Positions 7,856-17,435 of a DNA stretch of 33,940 nucleotides are shown one piece after another. The stretch is from NCBI GenBank assembly GCA_902775735.1, contig CACYNH010000030.1, positions 1 to 33,940 of the forward strand, written 5' to 3'. This DNA is from an uncultured Erysipelotrichaceae bacterium (GTDB lineage: Bacteria > Bacillota_I > Bacilli_A > Erysipelotrichales > Erysipelotrichaceae). The stretch's first letter is position 1; each line of letters starts with the position of its first letter. The notes under the pieces are model-generated. The model was given only the letters and a program-made list of their open reading frames with translations, made no database searches and was not told the origin of the DNA. The position numbers were made by a program, and so were the translations under genes.

Positions 7856-9942
7856 AAAAAGTACTTGATAAGAATATTATTCAGCTGTCTGCTGTCCTGA
7901 TCATTTTTTTATCGGCATTACAGTGTCTTTATACCGTTCGTTCAGATCATTATCATGCCTGCAGCAATGATATAGTCAGGCTTAATGAAGACTATAAAAA
8001 CGGAGCTCTGACGGAGAATTATGATATCAATTCATACCTGCAGTATATGGAAAGTGATGATTTTTACATTGCCGGTGTAATTGAAGAAAAAGTGAAGTTT
8101 TTCAGGAATGCCGAGAATAAAGAAATCAATATCAGGCAAAAGCTTTCATCTTCTCTGTTCAGCGATGAAGATGATCAGAGAAAACTGAAAAGAGACCTGA
8201 AATATGTACAATACAACCGCAGCCTTCATGTGGTGTTCACAAATGATCTTCTGTTAACATCCTATTTTTACCTGGATCCCTTCTATTGTGGTTTTATTCT
8301 TATGGCTGGGCTGGTTTCTCTTCGTTACTTATTTATCTCTGATTACGAATCTGATCTTATAAAGCTTTATAAAACTGCAGGCAAAGAACCGGCAGAGCTG
8401 TGTATTGATAAAATATCTGCTCTTGCTGTAACGGTTATTTTGCTTTGCAGCGTAAAGCTGCTGTCCCAGCTTCTGCTTTTGAAACTGACCGCTTTTCCAT
8501 TAAACCTCCCACTTCAGATGGTAAGCGGATTTTCAGAATATTACGGTATGCAGGATGTTTTTCAATACCTGCTGATCTGCTGGGCAAACGGAATTCTTAC
8601 GGTAATGCTGATTTTGATCGTCTTTTTGATTATCTATCTTCTTACAAAGAACCTTGCTTTATCAGCCATGATATGCGGAATCGCTATGGTTGCTGAATTT
8701 CTCATGAACAGAATGATCAGTTCAGCTTCAGGCTTTGCTTATCTGAAAAACTATAATGTAATTCATCTGCTGGAAACTGCAGGAAATACAAACGGAACCA
8801 ATTCGTTTATTTCCATATTCATGACATTAAGCTGCCTGACCTTTGTATACATTTGTTTCCTGCTGATTATGATTGGTATTTATACTTATTCAAAAGACTC
8901 AATTAAAATACAGATCCCTGTGAACTTTCGCTTTTCTTCTCTGATTCAATGCATCTGGGCAGATATATTCATTGAAAGAAAATTCATTCTCATTTTGGTT
9001 CTGCTTGGAATGTATATTATTACAGACATCCGTTCATATCACCGGACTGAAACTGCTTTTGATCGTTCAGTTGAACAGATGCGCGAAAAGTATTACGGCG
9101 AGATTAATGAAAATAAACTGGCTGCGCTGGAAGAAAAAAAAGCAGAGTATGAAGCACTTAAGGATGAACAGGCTTCTATGCAGGATAGGTTTATCCGGAA
9201 TGCATTATCAGAGCAGGAACAGGCCAGGTTTGATGAAATATCGATGCTTGTTAAAGACAGCGAGGCCTTCGAAGCTGTTTATGGGGAGATTCGCACAATA
9301 GTGGATAACCATGGTACATATTATCTGAATGCAGAGGGAATCCGGCTTTTGCTGCAAACAGATTCACAATGGTACAGAACCCTGATTTTTCTCCTGATTC
9401 TGATGCCCAGTTTGCTTTTTGCAGGTATGGCAGGCCGGAATTTATATCACTCTTCTTTTACGGATTTTATATTTACATCCAGTAAACTCAAAAGCTTTCT
9501 GAAGACAAGTATTACTTATGTATTCATCAATTCATTCATTATGAGTATTTTGGTATATGGCGGCAGGGTGCTGAAATTCAATGATTACAATCCGTTTTCA
9601 TCTGCAGATGGTCCTGTCAATCTGTTTTTAAATGTTGACAGCGCGTTTACCTTAAAGACGTATTTATTCATTTATATTACAGCAGTATTTCTGGTTGTTT
9701 CTTTATTCTCGCTGGTGACCGTATTCTTTTCACGGTATTACCATATGATACAGTCAATTCTTATGACCTCGGCAATTGCATTTTTTGTGTATGTACTTCC
9801 GTTCGGGATTATGAAGGCTCTTACTCCTGATCGTGAATGCTGCACATTACTCTTTATCATGATTCCTGTAAGCTGTGTTCTGATCGTTATCATTTATTAC
9901 AGACTTCTTCACGACAAGGAAACAGGCCGGCGCGTAAAATGA
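7840..9942 (+). CDS. Large 12-TM ABC-2-like permease with two similar halves and external helical domains
   Basis: A 700-residue membrane protein. Each half has one TM helix, a long charged extracytoplasmic segment, then five TM helices. Half 1: TM near 15-33, external segment about 34-147, TMs about 148-350. Half 2: TM near 378-394, external segment about 395-508, TMs about 510-690. The second external segment is strongly helical and coiled-coil-like (NKLAALEEKKAEYEALKDEQ). This is the layout of two fused ABC-2-type permease subunits, so one polypeptide could serve the paired ATPase dimer. The start at 7840 lies inside the end of the ATPase gene. An alternative is a bacteriocin-associated integral membrane or immunity protein of similar size. 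Transport direction and substrate cannot be read from the sequence. Confidence 0.85.
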   Translation: MYTELKKVLDKNIIQLSAVLIIFLSALQCLYTVRSDHYHACSNDIVRLNEDYKNGALTENYDINSYLQYMESDDFYIAGVIEEKVKFFRNAENKEINIRQKLSSSLFSDEDDQRKLKRDLKYVQYNRSLHVVFTNDLLLTSYFYLDPFYCGFILMAGLVSLRYLFISDYESDLIKLYKTAGKEPAELCIDKISALAVTVILLCSVKLLSQLLLLKLTAFPLNLPLQMVSGFSEYYGMQDVFQYLLICWANGILTVMLILIVFLIIYLLTKNLALSAMICGIAMVAEFLMNRMISSASGFAYLKNYNVIHLLETAGNTNGTNSFISIFMTLSCLTFVYICFLLIMIGIYTYSKDSIKIQIPVNFRFSSLIQCIWADIFIERKFILILVLLGMYIITDIRSYHRTETAFDRSVEQMREKYYGEINENKLAALEEKKAEYEALKDEQASMQDRFIRNALSEQEQARFDEISMLVKDSEAFEAVYGEIRTIVDNHGTYYLNAEGIRLLLQTDSQWYRTLIFLLILMPSLLFAGMAGRNLYHSSFTDFIFTSSKLKSFLKTSITYVFINSFIMSILVYGGRVLKFNDYNPFSSADGPVNLFLNVDSAFTLKTYLFIYITAVFLVVSLFSLVTVFFSRYYHMIQSILMTSAIAFFVYVLPFGIMKALTPDRECCTLLFIMIPVSCVLIVIIYYRLLHDKETGRRVK

Positions 9943-10015
9943 TTTCTGCCTTGTACTGTTTGAATAGTATTTCAAATATGTTCATGAGAATACTCGTTAT
10001 TTCAGCACTGAACAT

Positions 10016-10045
10016 AAAGGCTCTGGGAACGGACTCAGAGCCTTT
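10016..10045 (+). terminator. Hairpin terminator after the ABC permease
   Basis: AAAGGCTCTG and CAGAGCCTTT form a perfect 10-bp stem around a 10-nt loop, followed by TATATAAAG and later a T run at 10059-10063. The 286-nt gap 9943-10228 otherwise holds only the weak murG promoter region; I see no gene in it. Confidence 0.65.
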
Positions 10046-10196
10046 ATATAAAGTATTCTTTTTGAATGATCCCGGAATTGCGTATTCAGAAGGAAAGGTG
10101 TCTGATTCGTACTCATGCAGCTGAATGATCGAACCTTAATTTCAGATCTATTTTCACCTGACTCTCACCCGCAAAGAATAGGAATGGGTTTGCGGA

Positions 10197-10207
10197 TATG
10201 ATACAAT
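10197..10207 (+). promoter_or_regulatory. Probable -10 region of the murG operon
   Basis: TATGATACAAT contains two overlapping -10-like hexamers (TATGAT, TACAAT) about 22-27 nt before the murG start. No convincing -35 is visible, so confidence is low. Confidence 0.35.
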
Positions 10208-10228
10208 TGATCAGAATCGGAGGATTCT

Positions 10229-11302
10229 ATGAAAGTTTTAATCGCGGCCGGTGGCACCGGCGGCCATATTGTTCCGGCCGTCTCGCTGGCAGATATACTG
10301 ATGAAAGAAAAACCGGAAACACAGATCATGTTCTTCGGCTCCAGCAACCGTATGGAAGCCACTGTCATTCCGGAAGCGGGCTACCGTTTTTACGGAACGG
10401 AAATGAGCGGCATGAACGCAGGGATTTCCGCCAAACTGAAGTCCGCTGTCTCTCTGGTGAAAGCGCAGAGGGGATGCACGCAGCTGTTAAAGAACTTCAG
10501 GCCCGACATCGTCGTGGCTTTCGGCAATTATATTTCGGTCCCGATCGTAAACGCCGCAAAGAAGCAGCACATCCCGGTGATCCTGCATGAGCAGAATTCC
10601 TTTGCCGGCAAGGCCAACCGCTTTCTGGCGTCAAAGGCCGACAGAATTGTCTGCTGCTACGACAGCAATCTTGAGCAGATGCCGAAGGACAAGTGTCTGG
10701 TCTATGGCAATCCGGCGGCGACGAAAGCGAAGGAAGCGCAGTTTGACCGCCAGGAAGTCATTGATATGGGACTGGATCCTGATCAGCCCTTTGTGGTTTT
10801 CATGATGGGCTCGCTTGGCAGCTCATCGGTCTCTGAAATCATTGATGAAGCCTGCGGGCTGTTTGATGAAGGTTTCCAGATCATCATCGCGGCCGGCAAA
10901 GACAATGACTATCATTTTAAGACACCTTCAGAAGGAAGGGTAAGGATTGTTCCGTTTGTCAACGGACGTTCCATGTTAAAAGGATGCTCGCTTGCCGTGA
11001 CAAGGGCAGGGGCGACAACGATGGCGGAAATCGGGGCGCTTGGAACAGCGGCTGTGCTGATCCCTTCCCCCAATGTCGCCAACAACCACCAGGTCTATAA
11101 CGCCAGGGAACTGGCCGATGAAGGCGGGGCGGTCATGATTGAAGAAAAGGATCTCAGCGCCCGTGTGCTGGCCGATACGGTCAACCGCCTGATGAAAGAT
11201 GAAGAAGAAAGAAGAAAACTCAGCGGAAACGCCGTCAAAGCCGGAAAGGCGGACGCGGCGTACCGCATGATTGATGTGATGGAGGAACTGTGCCATGGAT
11301 GA
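10229..11302 (+). CDS. murG: UDP-GlcNAc:lipid I N-acetylglucosaminyltransferase MurG
   Basis: A 357-residue GT28 glycosyltransferase of normal MurG length. The N-terminal glycine loop GGTGGH is at residues 8-13, and the C-terminal half contains TRAGATTMAEIGALG, the donor-binding region. MurG adds GlcNAc to lipid I on the inner membrane face to make lipid II. The ATG has GGAGG at 10219-10223. The gene overlaps murB by 8 nt. The upstream mraY/murD/ftsW genes of many mur clusters are not here; the gene follows the accessory ABC block instead. Confidence 0.97.
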   Translation: MKVLIAAGGTGGHIVPAVSLADILMKEKPETQIMFFGSSNRMEATVIPEAGYRFYGTEMSGMNAGISAKLKSAVSLVKAQRGCTQLLKNFRPDIVVAFGNYISVPIVNAAKKQHIPVILHEQNSFAGKANRFLASKADRIVCCYDSNLEQMPKDKCLVYGNPAATKAKEAQFDRQEVIDMGLDPDQPFVVFMMGSLGSSSVSEIIDEACGLFDEGFQIIIAAGKDNDYHFKTPSEGRVRIVPFVNGRSMLKGCSLAVTRAGATTMAEIGALGTAAVLIPSPNVANNHQVYNARELADEGGAVMIEEKDLSARVLADTVNRLMKDEEERRKLSGNAVKAGKADAAYRMIDVMEELCHG

Positions 11303-12203
11303 ATTATATAAAGAACTGAGCCGCTACGCGTCGGTTGACATGGATCAGCCTCTTTCAAAGATGACAACACTCAGGATCGGCGGAAGAGCGAAATATGTCG
11401 TCTGGCCGGAAAACGAAGTGGCGCTTGATTCGATCATGCGTCTGATCAATGAAAAAAACATCCCGTTCAAAGTTATCGGCAAGGGCAGCGACCTGCTGTG
11501 CTCGGATGATGATTTTGAAGGCGCCGTGATCCGTCTTGACCGCCATTTCCACCACAGCTATTTCGACCAGAATGTTTTAACGGTTCAGGCCGGTGCCTCG
11601 ATTATCGCCCTGGCTGTGCAGGCAATGAAGAACGGTCTTTCCGGTCTTGAATTTGCCAGCGGCATTCCCGGCACGGTCGGCGGCGCTGTCTTTATGAACG
11701 CCGGCGCCTATAAGTCATCGGTGGCGGAGATCATCGATGAAGTGCAGGTATTGCGCAATGGCAGCCTGGAATGGATGAAGGCTGAGGAATGTGAGTTCGG
11801 CTACCGCTCCAGCATTTTCCAGAAACACCCGGAATGGATCATCGTCGCGGCAAGGTTTGTTCTGACCCCTGGCGATTCACGGGCGATTTCTGATCTGATG
11901 GAGGACAGAAGAAAAAGAAGAATGGCCTCGCAGCCGCTTGATTATCCCAGCTGCGGCAGCGTCTTCCGCAATCCGGAAGGCCTGAACGCATGGCAGCTGA
12001 TCGATGGAATCGGCTATCGTGGCAGAAGAATCGGGGACGCCATGGTTTCCGACAAACACTGCAATTTTATACTCAACATGGGCAGCGCCACCGCTGAAGA
12101 CTATCTTGAGCTTGTGAAGGAAATCCAGGACAAGGTATCTGAGAAGTACGGCGTTCAGCTGCATACAGAAATGGAGATGTTCAATTGGAAGCGGACCGCG
12201 TAA
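11295..12203 (+). CDS. murB: UDP-N-acetylenolpyruvoylglucosamine reductase MurB
   Basis: A 302-residue FAD-dependent reductase that makes UDP-MurNAc. The FAD-binding region includes VIGKGSDLL and GIPGTVGGAVFMNAGAY, the catalytic Ser is Ser222 in CGSVFRNP, and the C-terminal acidic segment HTEMEMF supplies the expected Glu. The length fits the short (Bacillus-like, type II) MurB. The ATG overlaps the murG stop by 8 nt, and its own end overlaps divIB by 19 nt, so the three genes form a tightly coupled unit in the order known from Bacillus. Confidence 0.97.
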   Translation: MDELYKELSRYASVDMDQPLSKMTTLRIGGRAKYVVWPENEVALDSIMRLINEKNIPFKVIGKGSDLLCSDDDFEGAVIRLDRHFHHSYFDQNVLTVQAGASIIALAVQAMKNGLSGLEFASGIPGTVGGAVFMNAGAYKSSVAEIIDEVQVLRNGSLEWMKAEECEFGYRSSIFQKHPEWIIVAARFVLTPGDSRAISDLMEDRRKRRMASQPLDYPSCGSVFRNPEGLNAWQLIDGIGYRGRRIGDAMVSDKHCNFILNMGSATAEDYLELVKEIQDKVSEKYGVQLHTEMEMFNWKRTA

Positions 12204-13279
12204 GTCATGAGGAAGATGTGATTGATGATGTTCCGGTCGGCGTGCAGAAGCTGTTTGACGAAAGGCATTACCGTGCCATCAACCGCAATGTGCGCAAATC
12301 GCAGCCGGCGCTCTTCAAAGCGGCAGTCCTGTGCGGGATCATCCTGCTCAGCGCTGTCTATTTCATCATGCCTAATTCGCGGGTTTCTTCCGTTTCCGTT
12401 TCCGGCAGCTCGGTACTGAGCGCCGAATACATCAAAGATCTCGCCGATGTGGACAGTCACAGTCTCTATTTCCTTTCCTTCCCGTTTCTTGTCGAAAGGC
12501 GGATTGAAAAGGATCCGCTGATCGAAAATGCGGAAGTGAGTCTGGAAAAGGACAACACCCTTAAGATTGAGGTGACGGAAAAGAAGATCCTCGGCTACCG
12601 GTATGACGAGGAGCCGGTGATTCTGTTGACGGACGGGACTTCGGTGCCGTTAAAAAGCGAATATCTCGATCTGATTTCCAAAGTGCCGTTTGTGATCGGT
12701 TTTCTGAGTGAAAACCAGACGGCGAAGCTCTGCCGGTGCTTCAAAGACGTCGATGAGGCGATCATCCGCGACATTTCCGAAATCTCCCAGTATTCCCTGA
12801 GCTATGACGCGGAGGCGATCCGTGTGCTGATGCGCTCGGGCGGCTACTTCATGGGCAACTATTACAACATTGAAGTGCTCAACCGCTACTGGGATATCTA
12901 CAACCACCAGAAGGACAAATCGCAGTGCATCTTCGCCGATGATTCCAAAACCAGCGCCTTCTCCAAGGTATGCCCCTGGAATGAAGAGCAGGTCGACAAG
13001 GAATACTGGAAAGATGAAGACGGCAATATCATCACCAACACCTATGGCGACAAGGTTGAAAAGCATTATTATCTTGATGAGGAAGGCGAATTCGCCCTGG
13101 ACGGGGCGGGAAGAAAGATCCCGGTTCCGATTTCACTGCAGGGCTTTGAAGTTCCTGATGAAAAGTTCCTGGAACATTACGCCGAAGGCTTCTATTCGAC
13201 CGGCGAACTTGTCATTCCTTCATGGTATGATGATGAAGACACACAGGAAACAGAAGCAGCAGAGGACACCGAAGGCTGA
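12185..13279 (+). CDS. divIB: Cell-division protein DivIB/FtsQ
   Basis: A 364-residue bitopic membrane protein. It has a short cytoplasmic tail (1-42), one TM helix at about 43-62, a POTRA domain at about 65-135 starting VSSVSVSGSSVLS, then the beta domain and a long acidic C-terminal tail. DivIB works with FtsL and DivIC in the divisome at the septum. The start is TTG at 12185, inside murB; GGAG at 12173-12176 lies 8 nt upstream and there is no alternative Met before residue 62, so TTG is the only plausible start. The C-terminal 100 residues are rich in Asp, Glu and Tyr and look specific to this lineage. Confidence 0.9.
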   Translation: MEADRVSHEEDVIDDVPVGVQKLFDERHYRAINRNVRKSQPALFKAAVLCGIILLSAVYFIMPNSRVSSVSVSGSSVLSAEYIKDLADVDSHSLYFLSFPFLVERRIEKDPLIENAEVSLEKDNTLKIEVTEKKILGYRYDEEPVILLTDGTSVPLKSEYLDLISKVPFVIGFLSENQTAKLCRCFKDVDEAIIRDISEISQYSLSYDAEAIRVLMRSGGYFMGNYYNIEVLNRYWDIYNHQKDKSQCIFADDSKTSAFSKVCPWNEEQVDKEYWKDEDGNIITNTYGDKVEKHYYLDEEGEFALDGAGRKIPVPISLQGFEVPDEKFLEHYAEGFYSTGELVIPSWYDDEDTQETEAAEDTEG

Positions 13280-13302
13280 AATGCCAAAGAGTCTGTATGT
13301 TT

Positions 13303-13311
13303 TGCTATAAT
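13303..13311 (+). promoter_or_regulatory. Promoter of yloU-fakA (extended -10)
   Basis: TGCTATAAT is a perfect extended -10 just after the divIB stop, 24 nt before the ATG of the next gene. The -35 region is poor. It gives the Asp23/FakA pair its own promoter. Confidence 0.6.
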
Positions 13312-13334
13312 ACAGCTAAGGAGCACATGATTAT

Positions 13335-13694
13335 ATGACAGTAGAAAAAACAACAAATTACGGTACCATCAATGTTTCCGAGGAAGCGATCGCTTCACTG
13401 GCCGGCAGCCTGATCACGGAATGCTACGGCGTTGTCGGCATGGCCTCCAAGCAGGTTCTCAGGGACGGCTGGACTGAGCTTTTAAAGAAAGAGAACTATT
13501 CCCGCGGCGTCGTCGTGCGCAAGGGCGAAGCCGGACTTGAAATCGATCTGTACATCATCGTCAGCTTCGGCGTCAGGATCTCCGAAGTTGTGCAGGAAGC
13601 GCAGAAGAAGGTCAAGTATGTTCTTGAAAAGAGTCTTAACATGCCGGTTGCCTCTGTCAATGTCTTTGTGCAGAGCGTAAGGGCTGTCCAGTAA
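13335..13694 (+). CDS. Asp23/Gls24 (YloU) family envelope-stress protein
   Basis: A 119-residue protein that fits the Asp23/Gls24 family from end to end. The N-terminal GTINVSEEAIASLAG and the central LYIIVSFGVRISEVVQEAQ are characteristic, and the C-terminus ends VASVNVFVQSVRAVQ. In Bacillus the homologue YloU is encoded just before yloV/fakA, the same order as here (15-nt gap). AAGGAG at 13318-13323 is the ribosome site with a rather long 11-nt spacing. An ATG at 13327 closes after three codons, which confirms 13335 as the start. No membrane segment is seen; its precise role is not known. Confidence 0.92.
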   Translation: MTVEKTTNYGTINVSEEAIASLAGSLITECYGVVGMASKQVLRDGWTELLKKENYSRGVVVRKGEAGLEIDLYIIVSFGVRISEVVQEAQKKVKYVLEKSLNMPVASVNVFVQSVRAVQ

Positions 13695-13709
13695 GGCGGG
13701 GGTATTGTC

Positions 13710-15323
13710 ATGGAAAGAATTGACGGAAAAATACTGATCACAATGCTGGAGAGCGGCTCCAGCAATCTGAATAACCACAAGAAGGACGTCGACGCGCTCA
13801 ACGTTTTCCCGGTTCCCGACGGAGACACCGGCACAAACATGTCCCTGACTTTCACCAACGGCATCAATGAAGTCAGAAAGAACGGCAGCGATTCTCTTCC
13901 TGTCGTCGCCAAGACACTCTCACGCGGCCTGTTAATGGGCGCAAGAGGAAACTCCGGCGTGATCCTTTCCCAGATTTTCCGCGGCTTCAACCAGTCCGTG
14001 CAGGGCAAGGATGAACTGACCGTCGCCGATTTCTCGGAAGCGATGCTCAACGGTTCCAGACTTGCCTATAAGGCAGTCATGAGACCGGTCGAAGGAACCA
14101 TCCTGACCGTCATCCGTGAAAGCTCCGACGCGGCGGCAGCCTTTGTCGAAGCAAATCCGGAAGCGACTATTGAAGAATATATGACATGCCTGATGCAGGA
14201 AGCTGAAAAGTCACTGGCCGGCACGCCTGAACTGCTTCCTGTTCTCAAGGAAGCCCATGTCGTCGACTCCGGCGGCAGCGGCCTGGTGAAGATCTTCGAA
14301 GGCTTCAAGGCGGCACTCGACGGAAAGCCTTTCGTCGAAAGCGCCTCGTCCGCTCCGGCAGTGAAGGAAGTCAAGAGCGAAAAGGCAAGCGGCTACCGCA
14401 CCGAATACATTCTTGAAATGAACGACGCCGGCATGAAGAGCTTCAATGAGGAAAGAATCCGCAAGAACCTCGACCGTCTGGGAAACAAGATCACTCTGCT
14501 TGTCGAAGACAGAATCATCAAGCTGCGCATGAATACCATGATGCCGGGTGAAATCCTCACCATGGGCCAGCGCTACGGTGAATTCAAGAAGGTCCAGATT
14601 GAAAACATCCAGGATGAACTCAAGCCTTCCATCATCATTGAGGAAAAGCCGAAAGAAGCGGAAGAGAAGGAATACGGCATCATCGCCACCGCGGCAGGTG
14701 CCGGCATTGAAAAGCTCTTCACCGAATACAGAACCGACATCGTTGTCTCCGGCGGCCAGACCATGAACCCGTCCACCAACGATTTCGTCAGCGCGATCTC
14801 AAAGATCAACGCCAGACATATCTATATCCTGCCGAACAACTCCAACATCATCATGGCCGCCAAGCAGGCTGCCGATGTGACATCCGGCAAGGACATCATC
14901 GTTCTTGAGACAAAGTCCATTCCCCAGGGCTTAAGCGCATGTATCTCCTTCAACCCGGACGCTTCCGTTGAGGAAAATACCGAACTCATGAAGGATGCCA
15001 TCGCCAACGTTAAAACCGGCCAGATCACCTATGCGATCAAAGACACGACAGTCGATGGCCGTGAGATTCACGAAGGCGACTACATGGGCCTGTTCGAAAA
15101 GGATATCGTCATCACTTCCACCGACAAGCTCGAAGCCGCAAAGCAGCTCATCGACAAGATGATGGATGAAGATTCCGAAATCGTCACCCTGATCCGCGGC
15201 AAGGACGCAAGCGAAGAGGAATGCGCTGAACTGGAAGAATACATCAGCGACAATTATGAGGCGGATGTTGATGTGCAGAACGGCGGCCAGCCGGTCTACA
15301 GCTTCATCATCGGCGTCGAATAA
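13710..15323 (+). CDS. fakA: Fatty acid kinase subunit FakA (YloV, DAK/DhaL-type)
   Basis: A 537-residue protein with an N-terminal DhaL-like ATP-binding domain (motif VPDGDTGTNM, Asp37/Asp39 expected for Mg-ATP; then GARGNSGVILSQIF), a middle domain and a C-terminal FakA-type domain with VSGGQTMNPSTNDF at about 345-360. FakA phosphorylates fatty acids presented by a FakB protein, feeding phospholipid synthesis; no fakB is in this window. The ribosome site is the G-rich stretch ending at 13702. The gene ends at a strong terminator. The family was formerly annotated as dihydroxyacetone kinase-like. Confidence 0.95.
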   Translation: MERIDGKILITMLESGSSNLNNHKKDVDALNVFPVPDGDTGTNMSLTFTNGINEVRKNGSDSLPVVAKTLSRGLLMGARGNSGVILSQIFRGFNQSVQGKDELTVADFSEAMLNGSRLAYKAVMRPVEGTILTVIRESSDAAAAFVEANPEATIEEYMTCLMQEAEKSLAGTPELLPVLKEAHVVDSGGSGLVKIFEGFKAALDGKPFVESASSAPAVKEVKSEKASGYRTEYILEMNDAGMKSFNEERIRKNLDRLGNKITLLVEDRIIKLRMNTMMPGEILTMGQRYGEFKKVQIENIQDELKPSIIIEEKPKEAEEKEYGIIATAAGAGIEKLFTEYRTDIVVSGGQTMNPSTNDFVSAISKINARHIYILPNNSNIIMAAKQAADVTSGKDIIVLETKSIPQGLSACISFNPDASVEENTELMKDAIANVKTGQITYAIKDTTVDGREIHEGDYMGLFEKDIVITSTDKLEAAKQLIDKMMDEDSEIVTLIRGKDASEEECAELEEYISDNYEADVDVQNGGQPVYSFIIGVE

Positions 15324-15335
15324 TCCCAATCAGCC

Positions 15336-15358
15336 AACCGCAGGAAACTGCGGTTTTT
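15336..15358 (+). terminator. Intrinsic terminator after fakA
   Basis: AACCGCAG-GAAA-CTGCGGTT: an 8-bp stem with a GNRA tetraloop followed by five T. Confidence 0.9.
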
Positions 15359-15374
15359 CTATACTTCCAGTATA

Positions 15375-15402
15375 TTGACCGCCGGTCAGAAATGTGTATA
15401 TT
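15375..15402 (+). promoter_or_regulatory. Promoter with palindromic operator candidate
   Basis: The -35 TTGACC (15375-15380) and -10 TATATT (15397-15402) are 16 nt apart. The -35 is embedded in the inverted repeat TGACCG-C-CGGTCA (15376-15388), a perfect 6-bp dyad, as expected for a dimeric repressor. No candidate regulator gene is adjacent. Confidence 0.6.
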
Positions 15403-15423
15403 GGAGAAGGAGGGGGTGGTGAA

Positions 15424-15846
15424 ATGAAAGACTTCAGAACCCGTTTCTTAAAAGCCTGGCCGGCTGCGGTGAAAGTCATGCTGTGTGTGATGGCACTGTT
15501 TGCAGGGCTGTATCTCCGTCAGCTGACCGCAAAAAAGGAAACAGCGTACACCAAGCAAACGCACTCAGCCCATACACAGAGCCATGAGCTTTACCTCACA
15601 GTCAATGAACCGGAAGTACCGGAAGAAACAGTGAGTGTTCCCTCTGAAACGACTGATCTCAGCAGCCTCTGGAACAATGCCATCGACGCCGGCGCCGGAG
15701 CGCTGCAGGACATCACCGGAACGGTTCTCGAAAGTGAATTCGGAAAGACCGTCTTTGATGAAAAAGAGAGGGAGGATCTTCAGAATCTCACCGATCTTGC
15801 CACACAGTTAATTGATCTGCTCAAAACCGATGACATGCAGGAATAG
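15424..15846 (+). CDS. Small membrane-anchored protein of unknown function
   Basis: A 140-residue protein with a positively charged N-terminus and one hydrophobic segment at about 12-34 (VKVMLCVMALFAGLYL), so it is probably anchored with its C-terminus outside. The rest is polar and acidic, with a Pro/Glu/Val-rich linker (EPEVPEETVSVPSE) and a helical end. The start is the ATG at 15424 with AAGGAGG at 15407-15413; a GTG at 15394 lies within the -10 region and is rejected. I recognise no family. It has its own promoter and terminator and so is a single-gene unit. Confidence 0.7.
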   Translation: MKDFRTRFLKAWPAAVKVMLCVMALFAGLYLRQLTAKKETAYTKQTHSAHTQSHELYLTVNEPEVPEETVSVPSETTDLSSLWNNAIDAGAGALQDITGTVLESEFGKTVFDEKEREDLQNLTDLATQLIDLLKTDDMQE

Positions 15847-15862
15847 GCTTCCTGCATTTTTT
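15835..15862 (+). terminator. Intrinsic terminator overlapping the stop codon
   Basis: ATGCAGGAA / TTCCTGCAT is a 9-bp perfect stem with loop TAGGC, followed by six T. The loop contains the TAG stop of the preceding gene, so coding end and terminator are fused. Confidence 0.9.
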
Positions 15863-15883
15863 CTTCTTTTGAAGCTCTGAAAG

Positions 15884-15912
15884 TGGCAGGCGGTTTAAAA
15901 CCCTGTCATAAT
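15884..15912 (+). promoter_or_regulatory. Promoter of the GH1-mupG operon
   Basis: TGGCAG (15884-15889), a 17-nt spacer and an extended -10 TGT-CATAAT (15904-15912). The spacer holds an imperfect dyad centred on GGTTTAAAACC (15892-15902) that could bind a sugar-responsive repressor. I see no clear cre site. Confidence 0.5.
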
Positions 15913-15926
15913 AAGAACAGAAATAA

Positions 15927-17429
<1,503 letters not shown>

Positions 17430-17435
17430 AAGAAT

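Noticed and set aside
5454..9942. A classical lactococcin-972 locus
   Set aside because: Layout is loosely similar, but the small protein lacks the family sequence pattern as I know it and the permease has a different two-half topology.
9837..10124. 95-codon open frame after the ABC permease
   Set aside because: Half overlaps the permease in another frame, no ribosome site, and it runs through the terminator hairpin at 10016-10045.
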